Of a stretch of 64,000 nucleotides of DNA, positions 28,409 to 37,839 are shown one piece after another. A model generated the notes under the pieces. It searched no databases. It had not been told where the DNA came from and worked only from the letters and a program-made list of their open reading frames with translations. The position numbers and the translations under genes were made by a program. Source of the stretch: Vibrio bathopelagicus (GTDB lineage: Bacteria; Pseudomonadota; Gammaproteobacteria; Enterobacterales; Vibrionaceae); NCBI RefSeq assembly GCF_014879975.1, contig NZ_CP062500.1, positions 1,302,001-1,366,000 on the forward strand, read 5' to 3'. Within the stretch, counting starts at the first letter, position 1. The number at the start of each line of letters is the position of its first letter.

Positions 28409-28595
28409 TCAGCACCTCTTTTAAAGGCCGCTAGTATGCACTATAAGTCACTCTTGCCAAAGGGAATATCCTTGTTGTTGTAGTGATTTAAATGCTCAAT
28501 AATGAATGTTGTGATTTAGATAACTTATATTTTATAAATCACGAGTGTTAATAGCGGCGTTACTCGCTATTTGAGGTTTCAGGGAGGGAAGCCAA

Positions 28596-29030
28596 GTGCA
28601 AGGATACAAAATTAGTACTAATCATGAAGAATTCAATCTTGATGTTATTTATAATTTTATTTCAAACAGTTCTTGGGCTAAAGGCATACCAAAAGCCACG
28701 TTAGATAAAGCGATATCTAACTCGTTTTGCTTCGGTATGTTTGATGAAGGTGGAGTACAAGTTGGCTTCGTTCGGTTAATTACGGATAAAGCGACTTTTG
28801 CATATCTTGCAGATGTGTTTGTTTTGGAATCTCACAGAGGGTTAGGTTTGAGTAAATGGTTGGTAAAAACCATAGTTGATCACTCTGACTTACAAGGATT
28901 AAGGCGCATGATATTAGCGACAAGAGACGCCCATGGCCTATATTCTCAATTTGGTTTTAAAGCTGTAGAAAACCCAGAAATTTTAATGCAGATCTGGCAA
29001 CCAGATATTTACCATGAGTCATTAGTTTAG
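28596..29030 (+). CDS. GNAT-family N-acetyltransferase
   Basis: The GTG start at 28596 is preceded by GGGAGG at proper spacing. The 144-residue protein shows the GNAT core: ADVFVLESHRGLGLSKWLV (motif A with the acetyl-CoA loop RGLGLS), and a C-terminal LYSQFGFKAVENP like the usual Y-x-x-x-GF motif. It transfers an acetyl group from acetyl-CoA to an amine. The acceptor cannot be told. Monocistronic. Confidence 0.88.
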   Translation: MQGYKISTNHEEFNLDVIYNFISNSSWAKGIPKATLDKAISNSFCFGMFDEGGVQVGFVRLITDKATFAYLADVFVLESHRGLGLSKWLVKTIVDHSDLQGLRRMILATRDAHGLYSQFGFKAVENPEILMQIWQPDIYHESLV

Positions 29031-29095
29031 GTATTGCATACATCATTGACTATTGGCAACTTTAAGCCATCAGTAACCATACTAAAGGAGAGAAT

Positions 29096-29503
29096 ATGGA
29101 CGTTCTTAACCAACTTTATCCATCGGATGAGCAGATGGGCCGCCTCAAGTCTTCACCTGATTCCTGTGAAATTCACTTATTAAACCTATTTAAGTTCCGA
29201 GAAAAAGCCGAGTATGTCGATGGCCGAAAAACAGACTTAACGGGCAGGGAAGCTTACGACTTATATGGTCACCCAATGTTAAAAGTATTAGAAAAGTACG
29301 GAGCGGAAGTTGTCTTCTATTCAGAAGTCACAGGCTTAATTGTCGGCCAAGTAGAAGACCTATGGGATTCATTTGTTATCGTTAGGTATCCGTCTCGCCA
29401 AGCTCTTATTGATATGACCTCTTCTGATGAATTCAAAGTATTAAGTGTACACCGAGAAGCAGGGTTGGCCGGGCAGTTAAACATTGAGACGAAAGCGCCT
29501 TGA
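29096..29503 (+). CDS. DUF1330-like protein
   Basis: 135 residues with a strong AAAGGAGAG ribosome-binding site. The pattern HLLNLFKFREKAEY, an ALIDMTSSDEF-type segment and a size around 130 residues match the DUF1330 / dimeric alpha-beta barrel type. No catalytic residues can be named. It follows the GNAT gene after 65 bp with its own start signals, so co-transcription is possible. Confidence 0.65.
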   Translation: MDVLNQLYPSDEQMGRLKSSPDSCEIHLLNLFKFREKAEYVDGRKTDLTGREAYDLYGHPMLKVLEKYGAEVVFYSEVTGLIVGQVEDLWDSFVIVRYPSRQALIDMTSSDEFKVLSVHREAGLAGQLNIETKAP

Positions 29504-29667
29504 GTTACTGTTTAGTATTCTTTTTCTCTGAAATAGACAAGAACTGATATATGCGCTCTATTCCGCATTTGCGCAGTAGATCTTTGTGAGTTTAATATTA
29601 TTGATATAGGTGTACATGAGTGTATTGAATAACAGGTTTTGAAATGTTTTTGAGGGCTCAAAACGGT

Positions 29668-29698
29668 GAAACCCCGATGTTGGTAGCATCGGGGTTTC
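29668..29698. terminator. 12-bp perfect hairpin between convergent genes
   Basis: GAAACCCCGATG and CATCGGGGTTTC around a 7-base loop, between the DUF1330-like gene and rplY. T-runs are weak on both sides (AATTTCT; GTTTT), so it may act in both directions. Confidence 0.55.
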
Positions 29699-29786
29699 GA
29701 ATTTCTAGAGTTCTCGACTGGTAAGATCGATTGTCTTTTCTATGCAGAAGGCTTGGATTAATCCAATCTTATTCCTTGGTAGGGAA

Positions 29787-30065
29787 TTAGATACGGATGA
29801 AGTCCATGTGCTCAACTTTAGGCTTGAACGCGTGACGTTGAACGTCTTGCGGCTTAACCTTAACTTCTGCGCCGTCAATCAGTAGAGTGATTGCTTCGTA
29901 GAATTCAGGCTTATCCATTTGGTTGATCACTTCAGCGTGAACAAGTTCGATAGCTACAGCTGCTGCTTCGCCACCGTAGATTACAGCTGGGAATTTACCA
30001 GCGTGACGTAGGCGGCGGCTCGCACCTTTACCTAGTTCAGTACGTACTACTGCTTCAAATTTCAT
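29787..30065 (-). CDS. rplY: 50S ribosomal protein L25
   Basis: A 92-residue protein of the short, single-domain L25 type (no CTC extension), as in E. coli. The start [20 protein letters not shown] and the end [12 protein letters not shown] are typical. It binds 5S rRNA in the large subunit's central protuberance. GAGAG precedes the ATG by about eight bases. In E. coli it neighbours radD, rsuA and bcr; here the same genes lie 6-9 kb downstream, so the synteny is loosely kept. Confidence 0.97.
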   Translation of the reverse strand: MKFEAVVRTELGKGASRRLRHAGKFPAVIYGGEAAAVAIELVHAEVINQMDKPEFYEAITLLIDGAEVKVKPQDVQRHAFKPKVEHMDFIRI

Positions 30066-30434
30066 AGTTTTACTCTCAAATTAGTAAAAATTAACTTCAC
30101 ACCTCAATGCGACCTTGAGTATGTGGTAAAGCTTATGCATAAACGAGTTCATGCTTAAGCGAGCGCGGATACTAACATCACATTCAAATCTGAGCAAGTC
30201 AGAAGCCCATCTCAAAGTGAAATTCCTTCGATAAATGATTCGTTTGGAGATAAAACGTTCACTAACTCTTATCTACCCCATTTTATCTCCTTTTACATTA
30301 CCAATATTATCTATTTATAGTTCTGCTAAATCATCAAGTTAATGAACGGAAAATGAATGTTTGCCTAAGACTTGGTTAAGGCTTGGTTAGTTATTCTTAA
30401 TGCTAATCAAACAGCAGAATGTATAGGTGAAGTT
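30066..30434. other. 369-bp divergent gap between rplY and the glycosyltransferase
   Basis: It must hold the rplY promoter and that of the forward operon. Only a short CTCAA/TTGAG inverted repeat (30103-30119) in the rplY leader was noticed. No gene or convincing consensus promoter was seen. Confidence 0.35.
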
Positions 30435-31163
30435 ATGGAACCAGTAAGCATTGTCGTTATTACCTTAAACGAAGAGAAACGAATTGGTCGCTTGATGGAA
30501 GAGTTGAGCGTGCAAACCCACCAAGAGTTCGAAGTGATTGTCGTCGACTCAAACAGCGAAGATAACACTAGGGAAGTAGTTCAGGCTTATGAAAGCGCCT
30601 TGCCAGAATTGACCGTGCATCATATGGAAGAGCGTGGTGTGAGTTTAGGCCGAAACACTGGCGCCTCTTTGGCTAAGCATTCGAGAATCCTATTCCTCGA
30701 TGCCGATGTCAGTTTGCCTCGAAACTTTCTTGCAAAAGCGCTCTATGAGCTTGACGAAAGAAAGCTGGAAGTGGCTGGTGTGTACATGAGTTCGAAAGGC
30801 CTGCCGCTTGTGCACAAGTTTGGTTACGGGCTATTTAATGCAGGCTTGTTTACTACTCAGTTCTTTTTCCCGACGGCGATCGGCGCATGTATTTTCTCGA
30901 CTAAACGAGCGCATGATGAGATCGGCGGTTTCGATGAAGAGATCGTACTGTGTGAAGACTGTGACTACGTAAAACGTGCGAGTAAAACATGGCGATTTAG
31001 ATTCCTAAATATGACCTTTGGTTTTGACCCACGCCGCTTAGACCAAGATGGAGTTGTGAAGACAGGCTCAACTTACCTTAAAGCCAATGTAAGACGCTTC
31101 TTTAAAGGCGAAATGCGTAACAACGAGATGAACTACAAGTTCGGACACTATAACGAGCAATAA
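30435..31163 (+). CDS. Family 2 glycosyltransferase
   Basis: The ATG at 30435 (AGGTGA upstream) is chosen over a TTG at 30372, because the GT-A fold begins immediately with VSIVVITLNEEKRIGRL. The nucleotide-sugar site is seen in VVDSNSEDNT and the DxD-type motif in ILFLDADVSLP. The acceptor-side GGFDEEIVLCEDCDYVKRA is typical of GT2. The 242-residue protein has no membrane helix of its own. It lies 14 bp before a DedA/LssY membrane protein, which suggests joint action on a lipid-linked or envelope glycan; the substrate is unknown. Confidence 0.85.
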   Translation: MEPVSIVVITLNEEKRIGRLMEELSVQTHQEFEVIVVDSNSEDNTREVVQAYESALPELTVHHMEERGVSLGRNTGASLAKHSRILFLDADVSLPRNFLAKALYELDERKLEVAGVYMSSKGLPLVHKFGYGLFNAGLFTTQFFFPTAIGACIFSTKRAHDEIGGFDEEIVLCEDCDYVKRASKTWRFRFLNMTFGFDPRRLDQDGVVKTGSTYLKANVRRFFKGEMRNNEMNYKFGHYNEQ

Positions 31164-31177
31164 GCGTTGGGGTTGAA

Positions 31178-32485
31178 ATGTTTGAAGGAATAGGACTTTT
31201 CTTAGGGGCGTTAGGTGATGCATTGATTGGCCCCAACTTGTTTGTGCCCGGTGAGCCCTTCTTCATCGCAGCAGGATACCAAGCGTATTCGGGGGCTTGG
31301 TCTGCGTTGGTGCTTGTGATGCTAGGCGGCTTATTGGGTGACCAGTTGAGTTATTTTATTGGCTACCGATACGGCGCGAAAGCACAGCGTAAACTGATCA
31401 AGTTCCGCCCTAAAACCAGAAGGCTGATTGCGCGTTGCCGGTACTTGATTGCTCGTAAGGGAACCTATCTCATATTATTCGCCCGTCTGTTAGGGCCTAT
31501 TGCATGGGTTGTGCCATTCATTGCCGGTTCTCACCGTGTACCGTGGCGTAGTTTTAGCGTATTAGCTTTGTTTGGGCTCATTCTTGGCGGAGGACAATTT
31601 ATCGCTTGGGGCATGTTATTGGCGCATGGTGTTGAGAGCTTCCCTTTGCTTAACAGCGTTAAGATATTCCTTGCTGAACACCAAGGCTTAATACTTGGCG
31701 TATTTGCCGTTTTAGTCATTACGGTCATTGGTTATCGGATGAAGTGGCGACACCTGATGCTGAAATCGAGTGCCTTGTTGTTAGCATCAGTATTGTATGC
31801 GAATTACGCGCATTTCTTCTGGAAAGCGGATGACTTTTTAACTCAGCAAATATCAGAAGAGGTCGCTTCGATTGATCTTGAGCAAGTGACATATAAGGCA
31901 TTTCCCGGTCTGTCTCCGATTTATGACGCGCAAGCGATTAATGTTGTTTACGTTGGGGAGTCACCGCGTGAATTGATGAATCAGCTCGGTTGGATAGAGA
32001 ATCAAACTTTCTCTCGTAATGAGATTGAATGGACAGGTTATCTCGCGTTGTTGAAAGAGAAAACGCCACCAGTGTCTGATTTGTACTGGCGAAACAAGCC
32101 ACAGGATATGGCTTTTCAACTGCCGGGGAATCTGATGAAAAGAAGCCATATTCGTTGGTGGAATGCAGGAGTTGATCATAATAGCAATCGACCTAAGTGG
32201 TTAGGCGCAATCAGTTACGATGATGGTCTTAAAGTGACCCCGTACTCTGGTATTGTCACCATCCTTCACCGAGTTGATCCCAATGTGGATGAAGAGCGCG
32301 ATAGGCTGGCAGAACAAATTAAATCGATTTATCCGAGTATAGGTATCGCGAATTTGCCACTTGCCAAGGCTGAGGCGATGAATGATAACAATGACTATTA
32401 TACTGACGGTAACGTACTCATGATTGGTGCGAGTTCCTATGGTTTTGACGAACAGAAACTGGATGTCGCAGCCAATGACACATAG
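31178..32485 (+). CDS. DedA-family membrane protein with LssY-type C-terminal domain
   Basis: 435 residues. The first about 200 are a DedA/SNARE-associated domain with the re-entrant segments, GPNLFVPGEPFFIAAG, a conserved FARLLGPIAWVVPFIAG and several helices. A further helix near residues 165-185 is followed by a soluble part. This has the LssY_C pattern (HIRWWNAGVDHNSNRPKWLG, then DDGLKVTPYSGIVTILHR). DedA proteins are thought to move polar lipids such as undecaprenyl phosphate across the inner membrane. LssY was first noted next to Legionella secretion genes. Pairing with a GT2 enzyme supports a role in envelope lipids or glycans. Confidence 0.82.
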   Translation: MFEGIGLFLGALGDALIGPNLFVPGEPFFIAAGYQAYSGAWSALVLVMLGGLLGDQLSYFIGYRYGAKAQRKLIKFRPKTRRLIARCRYLIARKGTYLILFARLLGPIAWVVPFIAGSHRVPWRSFSVLALFGLILGGGQFIAWGMLLAHGVESFPLLNSVKIFLAEHQGLILGVFAVLVITVIGYRMKWRHLMLKSSALLLASVLYANYAHFFWKADDFLTQQISEEVASIDLEQVTYKAFPGLSPIYDAQAINVVYVGESPRELMNQLGWIENQTFSRNEIEWTGYLALLKEKTPPVSDLYWRNKPQDMAFQLPGNLMKRSHIRWWNAGVDHNSNRPKWLGAISYDDGLKVTPYSGIVTILHRVDPNVDEERDRLAEQIKSIYPSIGIANLPLAKAEAMNDNNDYYTDGNVLMIGASSYGFDEQKLDVAANDT

Positions 32486-32710
32486 GCACCGGAACTAACA
32501 CATTACACTCAACATTTACTCTCCTCTGATTATCGCATTGATTCTTAGAATGTTCTCACTGAGCCTTTTTTAACCCCTTCTTAATATAATGCTCAGTGGG
32601 AAATTCACCGCTGCTTAGTTCCAAATCAAAGTCCTTATTCCGTAATAATATCTCTGCCTTTGTCTATGCTAATAAGGTGCTATTAAGAAGCACAAGCTAA
32701 GGACAAAGTT

Positions 32711-33091
32711 ATGCAAATGAATCCGATTGGTTGGTTTGAAATTTACGTCGACGATATGATGCGAGCGAAAGCTTTTTACGAAGCTGTGTTTAATGTCACT
32801 CTCGATAAGCTAGATGTTGAAGCTGGAATGGATGTTGAAATGTGGGTGTTTCCTTGTGATATGGACAGTTACGGCGCTACAGGTGCGCTGTGTTATATGT
32901 CTCATGTCAAAGCTGGAGGCAACAGCACGATGGTCTATTTTTCTTGTGAGGATTGCGCGACAGAAGCTAGTCTAGCCGCTGAAAACGGTGGGGCTTTACA
33001 AGTGCCGAAAATGGCGATTGGCCAGCATGGTTTTATCAGTATTGTGAGTGATAGTGAAGGCAACATGATAGGGCTTCACTCTATGCAATGA
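32711..33091 (+). CDS. VOC (glyoxalase/bleomycin-resistance) family protein
   Basis: 126 residues of one VOC domain: opening WFEIYVDDMMRAKAFYEAVF, then MVYFSCEDCATEASLAAENGG, and the end HGFISIVSDSEGNMIGLHS, the standard beta-alpha-beta-beta-beta layout. Glu/His positions for a metal are partly kept, but the reaction cannot be told. Monocistronic with its own terminator. Confidence 0.88.
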   Translation: MQMNPIGWFEIYVDDMMRAKAFYEAVFNVTLDKLDVEAGMDVEMWVFPCDMDSYGATGALCYMSHVKAGGNSTMVYFSCEDCATEASLAAENGGALQVPKMAIGQHGFISIVSDSEGNMIGLHSMQ

Positions 33092-33186
33092 CTGGCGATG
33101 GCCTGATTGAATAAGATCTGACTGACCAAAAACGCGCTGGTTATGTTGAAGATGTAGCCGTTCAATACAACGGTGTATTGATAGAA

Positions 33187-33226
33187 AAAAGCAGGAGTTT
33201 GCCAAATTGTGCAAACTCCTGCTTTT
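33187..33226. terminator. Strong bidirectional intrinsic terminator
   Basis: A 16-bp perfect stem (AAAAGCAGGAGTTTGC and its complement) with an 8-base loop, flanked by A- and T-runs, separates the forward VOC gene from the reverse sensor kinase. Confidence 0.85.
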
Positions 33227-33275
33227 ATGTGTGGTTTAGCTTTTATGTGCGGCTTAGCTTTTATGTTCCGATTAA
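33222..33275. repeat. Three tandem 18-bp repeats
   Basis: CTTTTATGTGTGGTTTAG, CTTTTATGTGCGGCTTAG and a decayed CTTTTATGTTCCGATTAA follow each other without gaps, starting in the terminator's right arm and ending just before the kinase stop codon. Confidence 0.7.
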
Positions 33276-33280
33276 GAGCT

Positions 33281-34630
33281 TTATACGACTTTAGACACTT
33301 TAAGAACGAGAGAGGCTTTCAAGCCCCCCATTGAGCTTTTACCCAAAGTTAAGCTGCCACGATAACTGTGAGCCATCTCATTCACGATATTGAGTCCTAA
33401 GCCTGTGCCAGGAGTGGTTTCATCAAGACGTACGCCTCGCTTGGTTACCTGTTCGAGTTTTTCTTCCGGGATGCCTTTACCGTCATCTTCAATAATCAAC
33501 TCGACATTACCGTCGGCAAGCTCATTGGCGTGTACGCGAATAATACTGCCTGCCCACTTGTAACTGTTCTCAAGTAGGTTTCCGACCATCTCATCAAGAT
33601 CGGTTTTTTCTACCGCGACCTCAAGTTCGGAATCCAACTCATTGATCATGGTGACATCGTTGGCGGCGTAAACTTTATCAAACGCCATTGCGATAGCTTC
33701 GACACGCTCACAAGGTGATGACTTCACTGAAAGGATGTTCATTGCCCCTGCCATGCGTGCACGGCCAAGGTGGTAATCGATTTGACTTTGAATTTGATGA
33801 ATCGGTTGCTGTAACAGTTTCTTGTCGTTGTCTGGCAGCATTTCAATTTCGTTTTTCAGAACCGATAACGGTGTTTTTAACGCATGAGATAAATTGCCTG
33901 CGTGGTTACGAGCTCGTTCCAACAATTCTTGGTAATGGAAGAGCAGGGCATTGAGGTCAGAGACTAAGGGAGAAACCTCTTTCGGGTAGTTATCGCTCAA
34001 ACCTTGCTGTTCGCCTTTTCTCAGCATCACCAGTTCACGCTGCATTTTACTTAGTGGCAGTAGCGACCAGCTGACTTGAATACCAATCAACATCAGTACG
34101 CCCACAAATAACAGCATCAGAATTAACCATACTTGGCTAGTCAGCTCGGTAAGGGTTGACTCTAATGGGTCTTCATCAATACCTATGGTGATAGTGATAG
34201 GGTCGGTGAGCTCAGGTAGGTAGATATCTTGCTCAATATAAATGAGTCTCTCTTTCTCTGGCCCTTTGATGGATGTGTGAATCGGCGAGCGCTTGATGGT
34301 GAGGTCTTTGTCCCACAGAGAGCGAGAACGAATGATCTGTTCTTGAGTCGCCGCACGCCAATAAAGGCCACTGTAAGGTTGGTTAAACCTAGGGTCAGAC
34401 AAGCGCTCTGCCATGATTAGGTTGCCGTTTGTGTTGGTTTCGATATTGGCTGTGAGCTCGTCCATGGTGAGACTGAGTTGCTGCTTCATATCGTCGACGA
34501 GATAATCGTTAACCAGTTTTGGTATACCGATACCCGCCGCTAATATCATGGCACCTAACCAAAAAGCCGCAGCGAGGAGCAAGCGGCTTTTTAGACTGAT
34601 GTTTTTAAGCGTTCTTTTTTTTAGATTCAT
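33281..34630 (-). CDS. Sensor histidine kinase (resembles CarS/VprB)
   Basis: 449 residues with one N-terminal helix (about 18-35), a periplasmic sensor part to about 165, a second helix and a HAMP-like linker. The kinase core has the phospho-acceptor His in LSHALKTPLSVL, the N box in NLLENSYKWA, and the ATP lid in DDGKGIPEE and GTGLGLNIV. It is downstream of and on the same strand as the response regulator, 119 bp away. The PhoQ-like layout and the linked PepSY gene resemble the Vibrio CarRS/VprAB system, which controls lipid A glycine modification and biofilm. That identity is likely but not proven here. Confidence 0.85.
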   Translation of the reverse strand: MNLKKRTLKNISLKSRLLLAAAFWLGAMILAAGIGIPKLVNDYLVDDMKQQLSLTMDELTANIETNTNGNLIMAERLSDPRFNQPYSGLYWRAATQEQIIRSRSLWDKDLTIKRSPIHTSIKGPEKERLIYIEQDIYLPELTDPITITIGIDEDPLESTLTELTSQVWLILMLLFVGVLMLIGIQVSWSLLPLSKMQRELVMLRKGEQQGLSDNYPKEVSPLVSDLNALLFHYQELLERARNHAGNLSHALKTPLSVLKNEIEMLPDNDKKLLQQPIHQIQSQIDYHLGRARMAGAMNILSVKSSPCERVEAIAMAFDKVYAANDVTMINELDSELEVAVEKTDLDEMVGNLLENSYKWAGSIIRVHANELADGNVELIIEDDGKGIPEEKLEQVTKRGVRLDETTPGTGLGLNIVNEMAHSYRGSLTLGKSSMGGLKASLVLKVSKVV

Positions 34631-34749
34631 ACGTTACCAGCCTGTCTTTGTTCATCTTGCTATGAGAACAACGACGATCAGCACAGGCTGTCCACTTAAT
34701 TGATCTGTGTACTTGATTGATGGTTGCTCTTAGCTTAATTAATACAGCA

Positions 34750-35409
34750 CTATTCAGCGTTGAGTTGGTAGCCAAGACCACGAACGGTTTTGATGATCTT
34801 CGGTGCGATTTTCTTACGGATACGGCCGATGAAAACTTCCACAGTATTAGAGTCGCGGTCGAAATCTTGCTTGTAGATATGCTCAACTAATTCTGTACGC
34901 GAGATAACCTTGTTCTGGTTATGCATGAAGTAAGCAACCACTTTGTATTCCAATGCCGTTAGGCTTACTGCTTGCCCTTGCCACAAAACCTTCGAACTGC
35001 GTGTATCTAGGCTTAGGTCACCAATTTGTTGAATAGGCGCTGCACTGCCAGATGCGCGACGTAATTGCGCACGAATACGGGCAATCAGCTCAACCATTTC
35101 GAACGGCTTTGTTAGGTAATCATCTGCGCCTGCGTTCAAGCCTTCTACACGCTGAGTAAGAGTGTCTCGTGCACTTAAGATAACGACTGGCGTATTGATG
35201 TTTTCGTCTCGAATGCCTTTCAATACGGTTAAGCCATCTAGCTTCGGTAAGCCTAGGTCGAGAACGATGGCATCCCACTCTTCCGATGTTGCACGGTAGA
35301 GTGCGTCGATACCATCTTGAGAAAGTTCTGGAACCCAGTCTGCTCCCTCAAGAGTTTCTAGAATTTGTTGGCCCAAGCGAGGTTCGTCTTCAACGACTAA
35401 AATTTTCAT
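34750..35409 (-). CDS. OmpR/PhoB-type response regulator (resembles CarR/VprA)
   Basis: 219 residues. The receiver domain has the acidic pocket (VVEDE), the phospho-acceptor Asp in IVLDLGLPKLDG, the Thr/Ser and Lys switch in VVILSAR and DYLTKPF. The C-terminal winged helix has LTALEYKVVAYFM and NTVEVFIGRIRKKI. It should be phosphorylated by the kinase gene that follows. PhoP-like spacing and the upstream PepSY protein match the Vibrio carRS/vprAB arrangement as I know it. Confidence 0.9.
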   Translation of the reverse strand: MKILVVEDEPRLGQQILETLEGADWVPELSQDGIDALYRATSEEWDAIVLDLGLPKLDGLTVLKGIRDENINTPVVILSARDTLTQRVEGLNAGADDYLTKPFEMVELIARIRAQLRRASGSAAPIQQIGDLSLDTRSSKVLWQGQAVSLTALEYKVVAYFMHNQNKVISRTELVEHIYKQDFDRDSNTVEVFIGRIRKKIAPKIIKTVRGLGYQLNAE

Positions 35410-35496
35410 AATTGTTCTTCTTAATTCTTGTAGTGACTGTTCGCGATGTTTAATTGCTCGTCGTGATTAATAGTGTCTTTAAAGTTGCGCCCTTAA

Positions 35497-35895
35497 TTAT
35501 TCGCTGTGTTTAATTGCGTCTTTAAAGTTTCGGCCTTTAATCATGAGCATCTCCAACGTCTCGGCGTTGTATTCGACTTTGATGATGTTGTTTTGGTAAT
35601 TAATTTTTAGTTCATAAACCCAAATATCATCGTCTTCTTCTAGTTCTACTTTAATGATTCGACCATGAAGATCGTTCTCAACGGCCGCATACATTTCTGA
35701 GAAAGGGCGAATATAGCCCTCGCGCACGGCTTCGTAGACTTCGTCTTGATCTTCTTCAAATTCGATACGAGTTCCTGCTTTATGAACATCTTGTACTAAG
35801 TCATGACCATTATGATGTGAGTCGGCCCATGCACCTGCAGAAACAAATAAGCCTAAGCTTATAGAAAACAAAGAAATCATAGCTTTACTAAACAT
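35497..35895 (-). CDS. Periplasmic PepSY-domain protein
   Basis: 132 residues. The signal peptide ends near GAWA-DS. The mature part is acidic and carries a PepSY-type pattern: EAVREGYIRPFSEMYAAVE, then GRIIKVELEEDDDIWVYELK, then NIIKVEYNAETLEML. PepSY domains often inhibit or sense proteases or act with a kinase. The gene lies first in line with the two-component genes on the same strand (87 bp upstream of the regulator), so it may be an accessory sensor or a target. Confidence 0.83.
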   Translation of the reverse strand: MFSKAMISLFSISLGLFVSAGAWADSHHNGHDLVQDVHKAGTRIEFEEDQDEVYEAVREGYIRPFSEMYAAVENDLHGRIIKVELEEDDDIWVYELKINYQNNIIKVEYNAETLEMLMIKGRNFKDAIKHSE

Positions 35896-36057
35896 AGCGA
35901 ATCCTAGAGAAGGTTGATAGCGTTCAGTATAAAAAAGTAATTCTGAACAGAAAGTGAACCTGATTAATAATGAGAATTTGATACCTAAAAACTTAACGCT
36001 TAACAGCGGAAGGCCCGATAACTGAAGACTAACTTCCGAGTGTTAAGAACGTAATAT

Positions 36058-37800
36058 CTAACGTTGTTGAAGTTCGTCTTCGAATATTTTGTCTCTCATT
36101 TTCCAAAAGCGTCCCACTTTACGCGCAATCACGAATTGAGGTGGGCGGAATCGATGTTGGTGAGCAACCACTTTACTTGGTGAAGCTTCTTCAAATGGTC
36201 GGTGTCGGTCGGCAAGGTGAGGGCGAACAAACTGATCCTTAAAGTTCTGCTTCTGTTTCTTGGTGGTTAATGACCAGAATTCATGTACTTGTGCTTGGTT
36301 TTCACCTCGGTAGGTGACCTTAAGTTGCGATTTGCCTTTGTCGTCCTTGAGCACGTTAAGGTCCATTTCTAAACACTCAAACACCAACGCATCTTTTAGG
36401 TTCAGCGCTTCCTTAAGCTTTTTATCTGGGTCGACTAAGGTGGCATCGCACTCATGACAAATACGCGCGGCAATGTCGTTATCGGCGCCGCATTCACCGC
36501 AGTATTTTGCACGGAAACGATAATTACAGTGTTCGCGTTCGCCAGTGTCTTCATCGGTAAAGTAGCCTTGGCATTTACGGCCAAAGTGTTCAAGTAAGAA
36601 GCCATTACTGTCTAGCTTGCCCCAAAAATTATTATTGAAGCCGCAAGCAGGGCAGGGAATGGTGATGATCTCGCTGTCAGAATCGGGTTTTGGGTCACCC
36701 ACTTCAGGTTGATAAAGGTCGTAACTGTTGCCTGCATAATCGAGCACCAAACACTCTTTTTTACCTGGAGACAAACGTAACCCACGGCCAACGATTTGTT
36801 GATACAAACTGATGGATTCGGTCGGGCGCAAAATCGCAATCAAATCGACATGTGGCGCATCAAAACCTGTGGTTAATACCGATACGTTGACTAAGAACTT
36901 GATTTTACGCTCTTTGAAATCACTGATGATTTGGTCACGTTCAAGTGTTGGTGTGTCACCAATTACAATTGATGATTCGCCTTCTGGCAATAAGCCAAGG
37001 ATTTCTTGTGCGTGTCTAACAGTCGCAGCGAATACCATGATGCCGAGTTTGTCTTTGGCTAGCTCAATGATCTGGTCGACAATTTGTGGAGTGGCTCGTT
37101 TAGACTGCTCGATCACCATATCGAGTTCGGCTTCTTTATAACGTCCTGTACTTGCTGGTTTCAGCTGTGAAAAGTCATAGCTTAAAACGGGAGCGTCAAT
37201 CATTCGAGCTGGTGTGAGAAACCCTTCGTCTAACAAATAGCGAATTGGGAGTTCAAAAATGCAATCTCTGAAAAAGCGTGGCTCTTCAGAACGCACTTGT
37301 CCACGTGTGTGATATTGGTAGAGCCAGCCCATACCAAGACGATAAGGGGTCGCGGTCAATCCAAGCACCTTTATGCCCGAATTATTTTCACGTAAGTGAG
37401 TGATCACTTTTTGATAGCTACTGGTCTTTTCATCGGGAACGCGGTGGCATTCGTCGATAACCAATAACGAGAACTGATTGGAGAATGAATCGAGGTTTCG
37501 AACTACGGATTGAACCGAAGCAAATACCACTTGCTGGTCGGTCTCTTTTCGCCCTAAACCTGCGGAGAAAATCGAACCTTTTAGCCCATAACCTTCATAC
37601 TTTTCATGGTTTTGCTCAACGAGCTCTTTTACGTGCGCGAGCACTAGAACACGACCTTTAGCAAGCCTTGCTAGCTCTGCAATCACAAGGCTTTTTCCCG
37701 CGCCTGTAGGCAACACAAGAACAGCTGGTGTTTGGTGTTTTCTGAAGTAATGAATCACTGATTTTACTGAGTCAGCTTGGTACGGGCGGAGTGTATACAT
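36058..37800 (-). CDS. radD: RadD-type DEAD/DEAH-box helicase
   Basis: The ATG at 37800 gives MYTLRPYQ, the natural helicase start; an upstream in-frame ATG at 37845 would add a poor 15-residue leader. The 580-residue product is close to E. coli RadD in length. Motifs: Walker A LPTGAGKS, DECH box in LVIDECHR, motif III LGLTATPYRLG, motif VI QIVGRGLRLSPGKK. A zinc-binding Cys cluster (CPACGFNN, CGECGAD, ICHEC) is typical of RadD/YejH. RadD acts in DNA repair with RecA and SSB. Divergent from rsuA, as part of the conserved rplY-radD-rsuA-bcr neighbourhood. Confidence 0.9.
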   Translation of the reverse strand: MYTLRPYQADSVKSVIHYFRKHQTPAVLVLPTGAGKSLVIAELARLAKGRVLVLAHVKELVEQNHEKYEGYGLKGSIFSAGLGRKETDQQVVFASVQSVVRNLDSFSNQFSLLVIDECHRVPDEKTSSYQKVITHLRENNSGIKVLGLTATPYRLGMGWLYQYHTRGQVRSEEPRFFRDCIFELPIRYLLDEGFLTPARMIDAPVLSYDFSQLKPASTGRYKEAELDMVIEQSKRATPQIVDQIIELAKDKLGIMVFAATVRHAQEILGLLPEGESSIVIGDTPTLERDQIISDFKERKIKFLVNVSVLTTGFDAPHVDLIAILRPTESISLYQQIVGRGLRLSPGKKECLVLDYAGNSYDLYQPEVGDPKPDSDSEIITIPCPACGFNNNFWGKLDSNGFLLEHFGRKCQGYFTDEDTGEREHCNYRFRAKYCGECGADNDIAARICHECDATLVDPDKKLKEALNLKDALVFECLEMDLNVLKDDKGKSQLKVTYRGENQAQVHEFWSLTTKKQKQNFKDQFVRPHLADRHRPFEEASPSKVVAHQHRFRPPQFVIARKVGRFWKMRDKIFEDELQQR

Positions 37801-37839
37801 ATAGTGTCTTGTAAGATGAAAAACAAATAGTGTGAAATA

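Noticed and set aside
33281..35409. Naming the two-component pair carS/carR (vprB/vprA)
   Set aside because: The resemblance and PepSY neighbour fit, but without alignment I left the symbols empty.
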